Below are positions 17,776 through 27,779 of a stretch of 35,418 nucleotides of DNA, in pieces. The position numbers and the translations under genes are program-made. The stretch lies in contig SVQR01000011.1 of NCBI GenBank assembly GCA_015065225.1, positions 1,391 to 36,808 of the forward strand. Reading direction: 5' to 3'. The notes under the pieces were generated by a model. That model saw only the letters and a program-made list of their open reading frames with translations. It ran no database searches and was not told the DNA's origin. This stretch comes from Oscillospiraceae bacterium (GTDB lineage Bacteria; Bacillota; Clostridia; Oscillospirales; CAG-382). Position 1 is the first letter of the stretch. Each line of letters starts with the position of its first letter.

Positions 17776-20700
17776 TCACTCTGCGTCTATAGTAGAAACC
17801 TGCATAGTAATTTCTTCGAGAACGTCAAGGAGAACTCTTGCGGTATCAAGGGATGTGAACATTGTAACTCCGCACTCAACGGCAAGTCTTCTTATCTCGT
17901 AGCCGTCCTTTGCGTGGTTTTCCTTGCTGATGTCGGCTGTGTTGAGAACATAGGCGATATGTCCCTGTCTCATTGCGTTGGGAATATCCTCACTGCCCTC
18001 GGAGATCTTAGCTCTGCTTCTTGTTCTTATACCGTGTTCTTTGAGGTACTTTGCAGTACCCTCTGTTGCTTCTATATTGAAGCCGAGCTTGTAGAATCTT
18101 CTTATGAGCTCAAGTGCTTCTTCCTTGTCACCGTCGGCGATGGTTGCAAGCACCGTACCGTAGTTCTGAAGATCCATGCCTGAAGCCTGAAGTGCTTTAT
18201 AGAGTGCACGGTTAAGCTGCTTGTCATAACCGATAGCTTCACCTGTAGACTTCATTTCGGGGGAAAGATATGCATCAAGTCCGCCTATCTTCGCAAAGGA
18301 GAATACAGGAACCTTAACGTACCATCTCTTCTTTTCCGAAGGATACATTTCTGTTATGCCCTGATCCTTCAGAGACTTACCGAGAATAACGTTTGTCGCA
18401 ATATCCGCAAGGCTGTAGCCTGTGGACTTTGAAAGGAAGGGAACTGTTCTGGAGCTTCTGGGGTTAACTTCTATGATAAATACCTTTTCTTCCTTGTCAA
18501 CAATAAACTGAATGTTGTAAAGACCGACTATGCCGAGTCCGAGACCGAGCTTCTTGGCATAGTCAAGGATGGTGTCCTTTACCTTCTGAGAGATGCTGAA
18601 AGAAGGATATACGCTGATACTGTCACCGCTGTGGATACCTGTTCTCTCAACAAGCTCCATGATACCGGGAACGAATACATCCTTACCGTCACAGATGGCA
18701 TCAACTTCGACTTCCTTACCGAGGATATAGTGGTCGACAAGTACGGGCTTGTCCTCATCCACTTCAACGGCTGTCTTAAGGTAGTGTCTGAGCTGAGCCT
18801 CCGTTGCAACTATCTGCATCGCACGTCCGCCAAGCACGAAGCTGGGACGTACAAGAACGGGATAGCCGATCTCTTTTGCAACTCTTACACCGTCTTCGAT
18901 GTTTGTAACCGCTTCACCCTGAGACTGGGGTATCTTAAGCTCTGTGAGTATCTTTTCAAATCTGTCTCTGTCCTCTGCATTTTCAATAGCATCGACAGTT
19001 GTACCGATAATGTTTACTCCGTTGTCGGAGAGACCGGGAGCAAGGTTGATGGCTGTCTGACCGCCGAGGGATGCTATAACATCGTTTGCATTTTCAAACT
19101 TCAGTATATTGAGTACATCCTCCTGTGTCAGAGGCTCGAAGTAGAGCTTATCGGATGTGGTATAGTCTGTGGATACCGTTTCGGGATTGTTGTTGATGAT
19201 TATAGCCTCATAGCCTTCACGTCTGATGGTGGATACTGCGTGAACGGTAGAATAGTCGAATTCTACACCCTGACCGATACGGATAGGTCCTGCACCGAGA
19301 ACCACTTTTTTCTCTCTGTCCGTAACAATGGACTTGTTCTCGCCTTCGTAGCTGGAGTAGAAGTAAGGAATGTAAGCATTTGTATGGCAGGTATCAACCA
19401 TTCTGTACACGGGAACAATATTGTTGTCAAATCTTTCGTCGCGTACTTCCTTTTCCGTAACATCCCAGAGCTTTGCAATGTACTTATCGGAGAAGCCGAT
19501 CTTCTTTGCTTCTTTAAGGATCTCGATATTACCCTTGTTGTCGGCAATTACCTTTTCGTAGTCGATTATCTTCTTGATTTCTTCGAGGAACCAGGGAGTG
19601 ATAGCCGTGATCTTAAAGAGCTCTTCAACGGACATACCCATTCTCATGAGCTTTGCTACAACAAAGATACCGTCATCGTGGAAGTCCTTGAGGTAGTCCA
19701 CAAGCTCTTCTTTGGTATAGGCGTCGAATTTAGCCATCCAGAGGTGGAAAACTCCGATCTCAAGTGAACGTACAGATTTAAGAAGACATTCGGAGAACGT
19801 GCTTCCGATACCCATTACTTCACCTGTAGCCTTCATCTGTGTACCGAGCTTGTTTGTGGCTGTGGCAAATTTATCGAAGGGGAAACGGGGCATCTTTGCA
19901 ACAATGTAGTCGAGACTGGGCTCAAATGCCGCATTTGTGTTTGCAATAGCGATATCCTCAAGAAGCATACCGACAGCAATCTTTGCGGTAACTCTTGCAA
20001 TAGGATAACCGGAAGCCTTGGATGCAAGTGCGGAGGAACGTGAAACTCTGGGGTTTACTTCGATAAGGAAGTATTCGCTTGTATGGGGATTGAGAGCAAA
20101 CTGAACATTACAGCCGCCTTCTATCTTGAGTGCCTTGATGATCTTTATCGCACTGTCGTTGAGCATCTTAAGATCGTGATCGTTAAGAGTAAGGATAGGA
20201 GCTACAACTATGGAGTCACCTGTGTGAACACCTACGGGGTCAACATTTTCCATGCCGCAGATGGTGATTGCATGGTCGGAGCTGTCACGCATTACCTCAA
20301 ATTCTATCTCCTTGTAGCCTCGAACGCTCTTTTCTATAAGCACCTGATGAACGGGTGAGAGCTGGAACGCTCCTCTGCCTATCTCACGGAGTTCAGCTTC
20401 ATTGTATGCAAAGCCGCCGCCGGTGCCGCCGAGTGTAAATGCGGGACGGAGAACAACGGGATAACCTATCTCTGCCGCAGCCTGTGCAGCCTCATCTACG
20501 CTGTATGTGATTCTTGAAGGGATGACAGGCTCACCGATCTGTTCGCAAAGCTCCTTGAACAGCTCTCTGTCCTCGGCTCTCTCTATGGATTCGCTGCTTG
20601 TACCCAGAAGAAGTGTGCCGCATTCCTTGAGAACGCCCTTCTTTTCAAGCTGCATCGCAAGATTAAGACCTGTCTGACCGCCGATACCGGGAATGATGGC

Positions 20701-20952
20701 ATCGGGGCGCTCGGAACGGAGGATGCGTGCAACATATTCAAGTGTCAGAGGCTCCATGTATACCTTATCCGCAATTGTTGTATCCGTCATGATGGTTGCG
20801 GGATTGGAGTTTACGAGTATTACCTCGTAGCCTTCTTCACGAAGAGCGAGACACGCCTGAGTGCCCGCATAGTCGAATTCGGCAGCCTGACCGATAACGA
20901 TAGGTCCGGAGCCGATGATCATTATTTTTTTGATGTCTGTTCTTTTTGCCAT
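17776..20952 (-). CDS. carB: Carbamoyl-phosphate synthase large subunit
   Basis: MAKRTDIKKIMIIGSGPIVIGQAAEFDYAGTQACLALREEGYEVILVNSNPATIMTD; duplicated ATP-grasp halves; 1058 aa. Confidence 0.99.
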   Translation of the reverse strand: MAKRTDIKKIMIIGSGPIVIGQAAEFDYAGTQACLALREEGYEVILVNSNPATIMTDTTIADKVYMEPLTLEYVARILRSERPDAIIPGIGGQTGLNLAMQLEKKGVLKECGTLLLGTSSESIERAEDRELFKELCEQIGEPVIPSRITYSVDEAAQAAAEIGYPVVLRPAFTLGGTGGGFAYNEAELREIGRGAFQLSPVHQVLIEKSVRGYKEIEFEVMRDSSDHAITICGMENVDPVGVHTGDSIVVAPILTLNDHDLKMLNDSAIKIIKALKIEGGCNVQFALNPHTSEYFLIEVNPRVSRSSALASKASGYPIARVTAKIAVGMLLEDIAIANTNAAFEPSLDYIVAKMPRFPFDKFATATNKLGTQMKATGEVMGIGSTFSECLLKSVRSLEIGVFHLWMAKFDAYTKEELVDYLKDFHDDGIFVVAKLMRMGMSVEELFKITAITPWFLEEIKKIIDYEKVIADNKGNIEILKEAKKIGFSDKYIAKLWDVTEKEVRDERFDNNIVPVYRMVDTCHTNAYIPYFYSSYEGENKSIVTDREKKVVLGAGPIRIGQGVEFDYSTVHAVSTIRREGYEAIIINNNPETVSTDYTTSDKLYFEPLTQEDVLNILKFENANDVIASLGGQTAINLAPGLSDNGVNIIGTTVDAIENAEDRDRFEKILTELKIPQSQGEAVTNIEDGVRVAKEIGYPVLVRPSFVLGGRAMQIVATEAQLRHYLKTAVEVDEDKPVLVDHYILGKEVEVDAICDGKDVFVPGIMELVERTGIHSGDSISVYPSFSISQKVKDTILDYAKKLGLGLGIVGLYNIQFIVDKEEKVFIIEVNPRSSRTVPFLSKSTGYSLADIATNVILGKSLKDQGITEMYPSEKKRWYVKVPVFSFAKIGGLDAYLSPEMKSTGEAIGYDKQLNRALYKALQASGMDLQNYGTVLATIADGDKEEALELIRRFYKLGFNIEATEGTAKYLKEHGIRTRSRAKISEGSEDIPNAMRQGHIAYVLNTADISKENHAKDGYEIRRLAVECGVTMFTSLDTARVLLDVLEEITMQVSTIDAE

Positions 20953-21008
20953 TTCCTTTTCCTCCGTAAATATATAACAGAATGTTTTTTACTGTATTTA
21001 TATGATTG

Positions 21009-22277
21009 TTATTTATTTGCAATATAAGCGATCTTACCGTTACAAATCGTCATAAGGCACTTGCCGTAGACTTCTTCACCCTCGAAAGGCGTGCTTCTTC
21101 CCATGGAAAGGAACTCCGCAGGATCGACCTTGTACTTTTCAGCAAAGTCAAACACCGTAAAATCTGCCCTGTCTCCGATTTCCGTGCCGCCGGTTGGAAG
21201 TCCAAAACGACGTCTCGGATTTGTATGCATAAGCTCCACAAGTCTTTCGGCGGTTATCTTTCCCGTTTTTACAAAGTTTGTATACATAACCGCAACTGCC
21301 GTTTCGATACCCACAACGCCCATGAGGCTCTTTTCAAGTCCTCTTGACTTTTCCTCGGCAGAGTGCGGTGCGTGGTCTGTTGCTATCATGTCTATCGTTC
21401 CGTCGAGTATTCCCGCAACGAGTGCTTCTCTGTCCTCGCTGCCTCTCAAGGGAGGGTTCATCTTGAATCTCGCATTTTCCTGTAAATCGGAATCATCAAG
21501 CACAAGATAGTGGGGACCTGTTTCGCAGGTGATATTTACTCCTTCAGCCTTTGCTTTTCTTATTATATCGACACTTTCCTTTGTGGAAATATGGCAGACG
21601 TGATATGCACATCCGGTTTCTTTTATAAGCTCAATGTCTCTTGCTATCGGCTTCCATTCGGACTCTGAACATATACCCTTGTGACCGTGAGCCTTTGCAT
21701 ATTCTCCGTCGTGGATATATCCGCCGTGAAGAAGGGAATTGTCCTCGCAGTGAGCTGCGATTATCTTTCCGCATTCTTTTGCCTTTATCATGGCGTTCTT
21801 CATCATCTCTCTGTCCTGAACGCCCTTGCCGTCGTCAGAGAAACCGATGCACAGCGGAGAAAGAGCTGTGATATCCGTAAGCACTTCACCTTTTTCGCCT
21901 TCTGTTATGCAGGCGTAAGGATAAACGTTTATGCAGGCATCATTTTTTATCGCTCTAAGCTGGACATTGATATTTTCCACGCTGTCGGGACAGGGGTTAA
22001 GGTTGGGCATTGAGCATACCGCCGTATAGCCGCCTCTTGCACTTGCCGCTGTACCTGTCGCAATGGTCTCTTTATACAAAAAACCCGGCTCTCTGAGATG
22101 CACGTGAACATCACAAAGTCCGGGAAAAAGGAATGCACCGCCACAGTCGATAATTTCGACGTCGGAAACATCTTCCATATCACTTGAAGAAACAACAATA
22201 CCGTCTTTAAGGAATAAATCACCCTTGGAAAATTTGCCCTGTCGGTATATGTTACAGTTTCTCAGAATGTAATTCAT
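21009..22277 (-). CDS. pyrC: Dihydroorotase
   Basis: FLFPGLCDVHVHLREPGFLYKETIATGTAASARGGYTAVCSMPN, DMIATDHAPHSAEEK. Confidence 0.97.
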   Translation of the reverse strand: MNYILRNCNIYRQGKFSKGDLFLKDGIVVSSSDMEDVSDVEIIDCGGAFLFPGLCDVHVHLREPGFLYKETIATGTAASARGGYTAVCSMPNLNPCPDSVENINVQLRAIKNDACINVYPYACITEGEKGEVLTDITALSPLCIGFSDDGKGVQDREMMKNAMIKAKECGKIIAAHCEDNSLLHGGYIHDGEYAKAHGHKGICSESEWKPIARDIELIKETGCAYHVCHISTKESVDIIRKAKAEGVNITCETGPHYLVLDDSDLQENARFKMNPPLRGSEDREALVAGILDGTIDMIATDHAPHSAEEKSRGLEKSLMGVVGIETAVAVMYTNFVKTGKITAERLVELMHTNPRRRFGLPTGGTEIGDRADFTVFDFAEKYKVDPAEFLSMGRSTPFEGEEVYGKCLMTICNGKIAYIANK

Positions 22278-22314
22278 ATTTTACTCCTATCTTTGCACTC
22301 GGAACAAGTTTTAC

Positions 22315-22441
22315 TCAAAAAAAGAGCCCTGTTTTCAAGGCTCAGAGCATGACTATCCGGCAGACTCCTGCTGTGTGCATAGCTCTGCTGTCCTTTGTGC
22401 ATAAAACCTTGTCGGCATCTCTGTACCGTCTTAAAAATCCT
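22315..22441 (-). promoter_or_regulatory. PyrR-like pyrimidine attenuator upstream of pyrC
   Basis: Minus strand AGACGGTACAGAGATGCCGACAAGG (resembles the PyrR binding loop ...CAGAGAGGCU...AAGG) followed by intrinsic terminator GAGCCTTG-AAAA-CAGGGCTC-TTTTTTT (22315-22343). Confidence 0.7.
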
Positions 22442-22450
22442 ATCTTATAT

Positions 22451-22479
22451 ATTATAGCACTTAACACTTATATTGTCAA
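22451..22479 (-). promoter_or_regulatory. Consensus sigmaA promoter of the pyr cluster
   Basis: Minus strand TTGACA (22474-22479), 17-nt spacer, TATAAT (22451-22456). Confidence 0.85.
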
Positions 22480-22672
22480 GTGGAAATTTATATAAATTGA
22501 AGATTTTGGCGAATTTGAGAGTATTTACCGAAATCCTTCGGTCGTCTTTATTTATTTTTCACTTACGGGCAAAAACACAAGGTAAATATGCACATCAAAA
22601 ACGGTCTGTCGCGTATATTTTCCGAAAAAACGGCAACAATACCATCGCATACAAAAAACGGAGGTAATGCAA

Positions 22673-23938
22673 ATGAGATTAAAACCCATATTGACATCCG
22701 CAGTCCTTGCGGTACTTTTCATTCTTCAGTCGGGAACTGCCGTGTCCGCACAGAGATACGACCTTTCCCCCGGTCTTGAGCTTCTGTCGGAAGGCATATC
22801 CATGTCAAAGCACACCGTCATGACAAAGGAGCTCAGATTTTCAAGGGAGGACTTCGAACAGACCTTTGGATGCCCCCTTGAATCTGTGACATTTACAAAG
22901 CTTCCTTCGGCGGATATAGGCGTTCTCAAGTACGCGGGAAGCGAGGTGTATGAAGGACAGACTGTTCCCAGTACAAATCTCGGTCTTCTGAAATTCACGC
23001 CATCAAGAAATGTCGGAAGCACGAGCTTTACCGTCTATGCCGACGATGCCGATGAGCTGTTTGCAAGCTGCAGTATAACGGTAACTGAAAAGCACAACAG
23101 CGCACCGACAGCGGGGAATGTCAGCGCAAGCCCCATATCCGGTATAGGCTACACGGGAAACCTTGACATCTATGATCCTGACGGTGACGGACTTTCCGTG
23201 GAGATATCCGCATACCCGGAAAACGGTGTTGTAAAGCTCGGAGAGAGTGGATTCGTTTATACTTCCATGCCGGGATTTTCCGGAAAGGACGGCTTCACCT
23301 ATGCTGTCCGTGACAAATACGGTAATGTATCCGAATGCGCAACCGTGACGCTCAATGTATCAAAGCCTGTGACGGATGTCCGCTATGATGATATGACAGG
23401 TCACTGGGGATATACCGGTGCACTTAAAATGACGGAGCTGGGACTTATGTCGGGAAGCGAGATTGACGGTACGACGGTATTTGATCCGGATGCTTCCGTA
23501 ACAAGAGGAGATTTTCTTGCAATGGCGATGATCTGTGCCGGTCTTGAGAGTGAGATAGAGCCCGGTGCCGTGACAACCTTTGCCGATGATACAAGTATTC
23601 CTCACAATATCAGAAGCTACGCATCCTATGCCGAAGCGGGCGGTATTATCAGCGGATACAGAAACGCCGACGGAAGAGCCGTCTTTGCAAGCGGTGATGA
23701 GATAACAAGAGCGGAAGCTGTGACCGTACTTGCAAATCTCATAGGCGATACTGATAAGGCGGGAGATTTCGACTATACCGATGCCGCCTCTGTTCCCGAA
23801 TGGGCAAGAGCGGATTTTGCATCGCTGACATCCCTCGGCATAATAAACGGTGATCCGAACGGAATGCTCAGACCGGGCACAACTCTTACAAGAGCGGAAG
23901 CCGCACAGATGCTTTGCAATATGAGAGAACTTCTCTGA
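22673..23938 (+). CDS. Secreted SLH-domain protein with Ig/cadherin-like Big_9-type repeat
   Basis: Signal peptide MRLKPILTSAVLAVLFILQSGTAVSAQ; NGVVKLGESGFVYTSMPGFSGKDGFTYAVRDKYGNVS; SLH repeats DMTGHWGYTGALKMTELGLMSG..., RAEAAQMLCNM. Confidence 0.85.
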   Translation: MRLKPILTSAVLAVLFILQSGTAVSAQRYDLSPGLELLSEGISMSKHTVMTKELRFSREDFEQTFGCPLESVTFTKLPSADIGVLKYAGSEVYEGQTVPSTNLGLLKFTPSRNVGSTSFTVYADDADELFASCSITVTEKHNSAPTAGNVSASPISGIGYTGNLDIYDPDGDGLSVEISAYPENGVVKLGESGFVYTSMPGFSGKDGFTYAVRDKYGNVSECATVTLNVSKPVTDVRYDDMTGHWGYTGALKMTELGLMSGSEIDGTTVFDPDASVTRGDFLAMAMICAGLESEIEPGAVTTFADDTSIPHNIRSYASYAEAGGIISGYRNADGRAVFASGDEITRAEAVTVLANLIGDTDKAGDFDYTDAASVPEWARADFASLTSLGIINGDPNGMLRPGTTLTRAEAAQMLCNMRELL

Positions 23939-23965
23939 AAAAACGACAAGGCTTAAATAACAAAT

Positions 23966-24020
23966 GGGACTGTACCTTGACCATGACACCGCAGAGATGC
24001 CGTGGGGATACAGTCCCTTT
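23966..24020. terminator. Bidirectional terminator between convergent genes
   Basis: gggactgta (23966-23974) / tacagtccc (24009-24017) followed by ttt on the + strand. Confidence 0.55.
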
Positions 24021-24050
24021 CTTATTTTATACCGGATTTACAATCAAGGC

Positions 24051-27000
24051 TTACTTTGCTTCAACAAAGTAGATATTGCAATTCTTGTCGCCGAGATTCT
24101 TTTCAATCACCTCACCGATATTTGCACTGTAGTTGTATGTGATCATAGGCGCACCGTGGATTATCGCCTTTCTGCCATAGTACTGTACAAAGGTGTTGTT
24201 GTCCCATGTGGGAAGCCACTGTGCGTATGTTGCACCGACATATATGAGGTTGCTTCTGCCTCTGTCAAAGATGTTGCCTTCGATATGGTAGTTATCCGCT
24301 CTGTTTGCACTGCCGCCTCTTATGTGAGCGTCGTTGCCCTTGTCAGGTCTCTGCTGACCGAAGCCGTAACCGCAGAGTCGGAGGATGTTGTCCTTGAAGA
24401 GAATATTTTCCATTCTTCTCTCAACCGTATCGTTTGCGCCTACGGCACAGAAGTATTCTATGTTATAGATACACTTTTCAATAACATTGTTGGAGTATGT
24501 AACATCCTTCATAAGAATGTTGTTTGTACCGCCGGAGGACTGCTGGTGAGTGATTCCTGCGTCGTAGCACTGATATACATAACAGTTGTCTATAAGATAG
24601 TAGTCGCATCCGCCGTAGATCTCGACACCGTTGCCGTATCTTGCACCGCCGTAGTTGCCGCCCTGGAAGGAGCCGCCTATCCAGCCGAATTCACAGTTTG
24701 TAACAACGAGATTCTTTGTTGTGGGTGCGGAGATACCATGGAAACCGAAGTGGATGAATTCAAGGTTATCAACAGTAATATTGTTGCCGTTGACTCTCAG
24801 ACCGTGGCTTCCTCTGTTGATAGCTATACTGTCATAAAGCTCACCGGGGTTGCCCTCGTCCCATCTGAGATAAACGATACCGGATTCAAGCTCGTGGAAG
24901 AAGTAATGGTTGTCCATAGAGCCTATGCCTGTCCAATCCTTCTTTGCGGTCTCATCGAATGACTTGTCCTTGTTGAGCTTTACCTTTATACCTTCAGCCT
25001 CATAGTCGGAGCCGTTTATATTCATAAAGATGCCGCCGATATCGCTTGTCATTGTCTGATGATATTTATACACATTGGGAGTATCTGTGAGTATCCATGC
25101 TTCTTTGTAGCCTGCGTTTTCGGGAGAACCGTTGATAACAGGCTTTTTGCCTTCTCCGTAAGCGGTGTAGGTAACGCCGGCAGCACCCTTTATAGCCTGA
25201 GTTGTTCTGAACTCATCGCCGCGTCTGAAGAATACGGCATCGTTGCTTGCAAGCTTTACGGTATTGAGCTTTTCTATGCTCTTCCAAGCCGTTTCGGGAG
25301 TTTTACCGTCGTTTTCGTCGTTACCCTCTGCGGAGAGATAGTAAGCCTGACCTGTAAACTCCACTTTCTTGTTGGGAGTATTTCTGATCTCATCTATCCT
25401 CTTTGCGGTAAGCTCATCAAGAGAAGCGACATACGCATCACCGGGAGTGAAGTCCTTGATGGTAAGACCGACTGTGGATTCCCATCTTTCGATACCGTCA
25501 TCGGCTGCCGCCTTGAGCTTGTGGCCTACGGAGGCTTCCATTACCTCGTAGTATGCCCAGTGAGTGCTGTCAATATCGTTGAATACTACGGGAAGTTTAA
25601 ATCCGGGAGTTACCTCGGTAACTTTTCTTCCGTGTGCATTGTTGATGACTTTTACGACCTCAGCTCTTGTTATGGTAGCATCCGGCTTAAAGCTGAATGT
25701 ACCGTTGCCGTTGTCGTATCCGTTTACAAGTCCCGCCTTTGCTGCTGCCATTATAACATCGTATCTCGGATGAGATGCGTCAACATCCGTGAAGGAAACT
25801 GCCTTTTCGCCATCCTTAGAAAGTCCCATGTTATAAATGAGCTCAACAAATTCGGCTCTTGTTATGTTCTGATTGGGAGCGAATGTACCGCTGTAGGCTC
25901 CAAGCCAGCCCTTTGCTTCGCAGTATGCGACATACTTCTTGAACCATGCATCGTTTGCAATATCGGTAAATGCGGTTGTACATTCCGCGGGTACACCGGC
26001 ATCGCTCTTGGCATCTATCCTTGCAGCGATGGTACAAGCTTCAGCTCTTGTCATTGTGCCTGCAGGTCTGAAGGTGTTATCCTCATAACCGCTGATATAT
26101 GCACCGTGAGAGCCTTCGCCCGGATATTCCTTGAAGAAGTCAAGCTGTGCTATGTACATAACATCGGAAGGATCAAGATCCGCTGTGGAGAGTGTACCGA
26201 AGGGATAAACGACACCCTGTCTGAAGATGTGGGATGCACCTTCCACAAAGAATTCTTCCATGCCCGAAATATCAAGTGTTGCGACCGCCCATGTTCCGAT
26301 CTGACAAGGTTCTTCCGCAAACACCTTTATACCGCCCGTAAATCTCTTTTCACCGGCGGGAGCAAAGGAGGTGATGTTGTAACCGATCTTGATATCACTC
26401 CTGGGATTGTCGGAAACGTATTTATAGGTTATCTGCATATATTTGTAAACATCAAGGTCTACCTTTGCACGATCGGCATATTCCCATCCGTTGAGAGAGG
26501 GAACGGAGTCCTTTTCACGGTTGGGATCGACCTGTGTACGGATAGCCTTCAGACCGTCTTCGGTTACGCTTGTGACTATCGCACCGACAGCCGCCTTGGA
26601 GTCGTTCATATGCATGGAAGGATACGAGAGGGATATAACATCCTTCTGCTCTGCCTTATATTTCCATTTTGCGGTAAATGATGTGAATGCTTCCGGGAAT
26701 ATAGCCTGTTCTCCGGGCTTGTAGACCTTGTTGTCATGAGACCAGAGCCAGCCTTCGAATTCCGCATTTTCCATGGTAAATGTACATTCCGGAACAGACA
26801 TGGGGTAGTTACCGACACACTTTACGGGCATCTGGCTTCCCTTTGCCTTTACGTCGCCGTTGTAGAAGGTGTGTGTGAATTCGTAATCGGGAGCGGGATT
26901 GTTTGTACATAGAGTGATGCTTTCAATGTACATAACGTCTGTGGATTTAAGATCCGCTCTTGATGTTGCACCGTAAGGTCTGAAATGTATCTGACGGAGC

Positions 27001-27512
27001 ATATGGGAGTCAATTTCCGGATTGAGCTTGGGCTCGGATGCGGAACCCATGCAGAAGGTAGCTGTTGCCCACTTGTTTGCAACGACATTTTCAAGGGATG
27101 TCATGTTGACGGTTCCCGTAAGTATCTTGCCGTTTGTAAGCATATTGAGCTGCATCCTGCCGCTGTATGACGGCTCGGCATCGCCTGTCTCGTATTTATA
27201 TGAAACTATCGCATATTTGAACTTATCAAGATCCCAGCCCTTGTTGCCGACATCCCAGCAGTCAAGAGTTACCGGATCGTTGATGGTGGATTCCTCATTG
27301 GGTATGACCTCGACACAGGTCCTGCCCTCATGGGTAACACCCTTTGCATACTTTGCCGTATCCCTGCTGTTTACAATGGCATTAACCAGTAAGCTGTAAG
27401 GGATAACGTGTGTTTCACCGAGATCGATCTGTGCTTCCTGAGCCGATGCCGTAAATGACATCGTGGAAAGCAGCAGTATCGAGCTTAAGATGACAGAAAA
27501 AAGCTTTTTCAT
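24051..27512 (-). CDS. Secreted SLH-domain right-handed beta-helix surface protein
   Basis: Start MKKLFSVILSSILLLSTMSFTASAQ; two CBM-like repeats, an InlB-B/Flg_new-like segment (AEFEGWLWSHDNKVYKPGEQAIFPEAFTSFTAKW), three SLH repeats, then beta-helix (YYLSAEGNDENDGKTPETAWKSIEKLN..., GGCDYYLIDNCYVYQCYDAGITHQ). Confidence 0.85.
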   Translation of the reverse strand: MKKLFSVILSSILLLSTMSFTASAQEAQIDLGETHVIPYSLLVNAIVNSRDTAKYAKGVTHEGRTCVEVIPNEESTINDPVTLDCWDVGNKGWDLDKFKYAIVSYKYETGDAEPSYSGRMQLNMLTNGKILTGTVNMTSLENVVANKWATATFCMGSASEPKLNPEIDSHMLRQIHFRPYGATSRADLKSTDVMYIESITLCTNNPAPDYEFTHTFYNGDVKAKGSQMPVKCVGNYPMSVPECTFTMENAEFEGWLWSHDNKVYKPGEQAIFPEAFTSFTAKWKYKAEQKDVISLSYPSMHMNDSKAAVGAIVTSVTEDGLKAIRTQVDPNREKDSVPSLNGWEYADRAKVDLDVYKYMQITYKYVSDNPRSDIKIGYNITSFAPAGEKRFTGGIKVFAEEPCQIGTWAVATLDISGMEEFFVEGASHIFRQGVVYPFGTLSTADLDPSDVMYIAQLDFFKEYPGEGSHGAYISGYEDNTFRPAGTMTRAEACTIAARIDAKSDAGVPAECTTAFTDIANDAWFKKYVAYCEAKGWLGAYSGTFAPNQNITRAEFVELIYNMGLSKDGEKAVSFTDVDASHPRYDVIMAAAKAGLVNGYDNGNGTFSFKPDATITRAEVVKVINNAHGRKVTEVTPGFKLPVVFNDIDSTHWAYYEVMEASVGHKLKAAADDGIERWESTVGLTIKDFTPGDAYVASLDELTAKRIDEIRNTPNKKVEFTGQAYYLSAEGNDENDGKTPETAWKSIEKLNTVKLASNDAVFFRRGDEFRTTQAIKGAAGVTYTAYGEGKKPVINGSPENAGYKEAWILTDTPNVYKYHQTMTSDIGGIFMNINGSDYEAEGIKVKLNKDKSFDETAKKDWTGIGSMDNHYFFHELESGIVYLRWDEGNPGELYDSIAINRGSHGLRVNGNNITVDNLEFIHFGFHGISAPTTKNLVVTNCEFGWIGGSFQGGNYGGARYGNGVEIYGGCDYYLIDNCYVYQCYDAGITHQQSSGGTNNILMKDVTYSNNVIEKCIYNIEYFCAVGANDTVERRMENILFKDNILRLCGYGFGQQRPDKGNDAHIRGGSANRADNYHIEGNIFDRGRSNLIYVGATYAQWLPTWDNNTFVQYYGRKAIIHGAPMITYNYSANIGEVIEKNLGDKNCNIYFVEAK

Positions 27513-27779
27513 TTTTCGTTCCTTTCTTAATGCTTTCGCATAGTATATTTTAACGTAAAAACTATACCATAATTTCGTCATTGTGTCAAGTCAAAATAAG
27601 TAAAATGCACGACAAAAATCACATTATGCACAAATATAGCAAAGGTTTTGAAATAGATATTTTAGTTAATTCCGTCATATTTGGGCATATTTTATTGTTT
27701 TTTTGTATTGATTTTATGGTTTTGATGTTATATAATTAAACTGTATATAAATTTACTATTTTTTGAAAGGAGCTCTTAT

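Noticed and set aside
16939-18183. 414-aa + strand ORF spanning pyrK and the carB end (also 18631-19767 opposite carB)
   Set aside because: Antisense shadow ORFs across known pyr genes and an intergenic gap.
25059-26681. 540-aa + strand ORF opposite the SLH/beta-helix gene
   Set aside because: Antisense shadow of a clearly coding gene; Cys/Tyr/Val-rich composition, no recognizable domain or convincing RBS.
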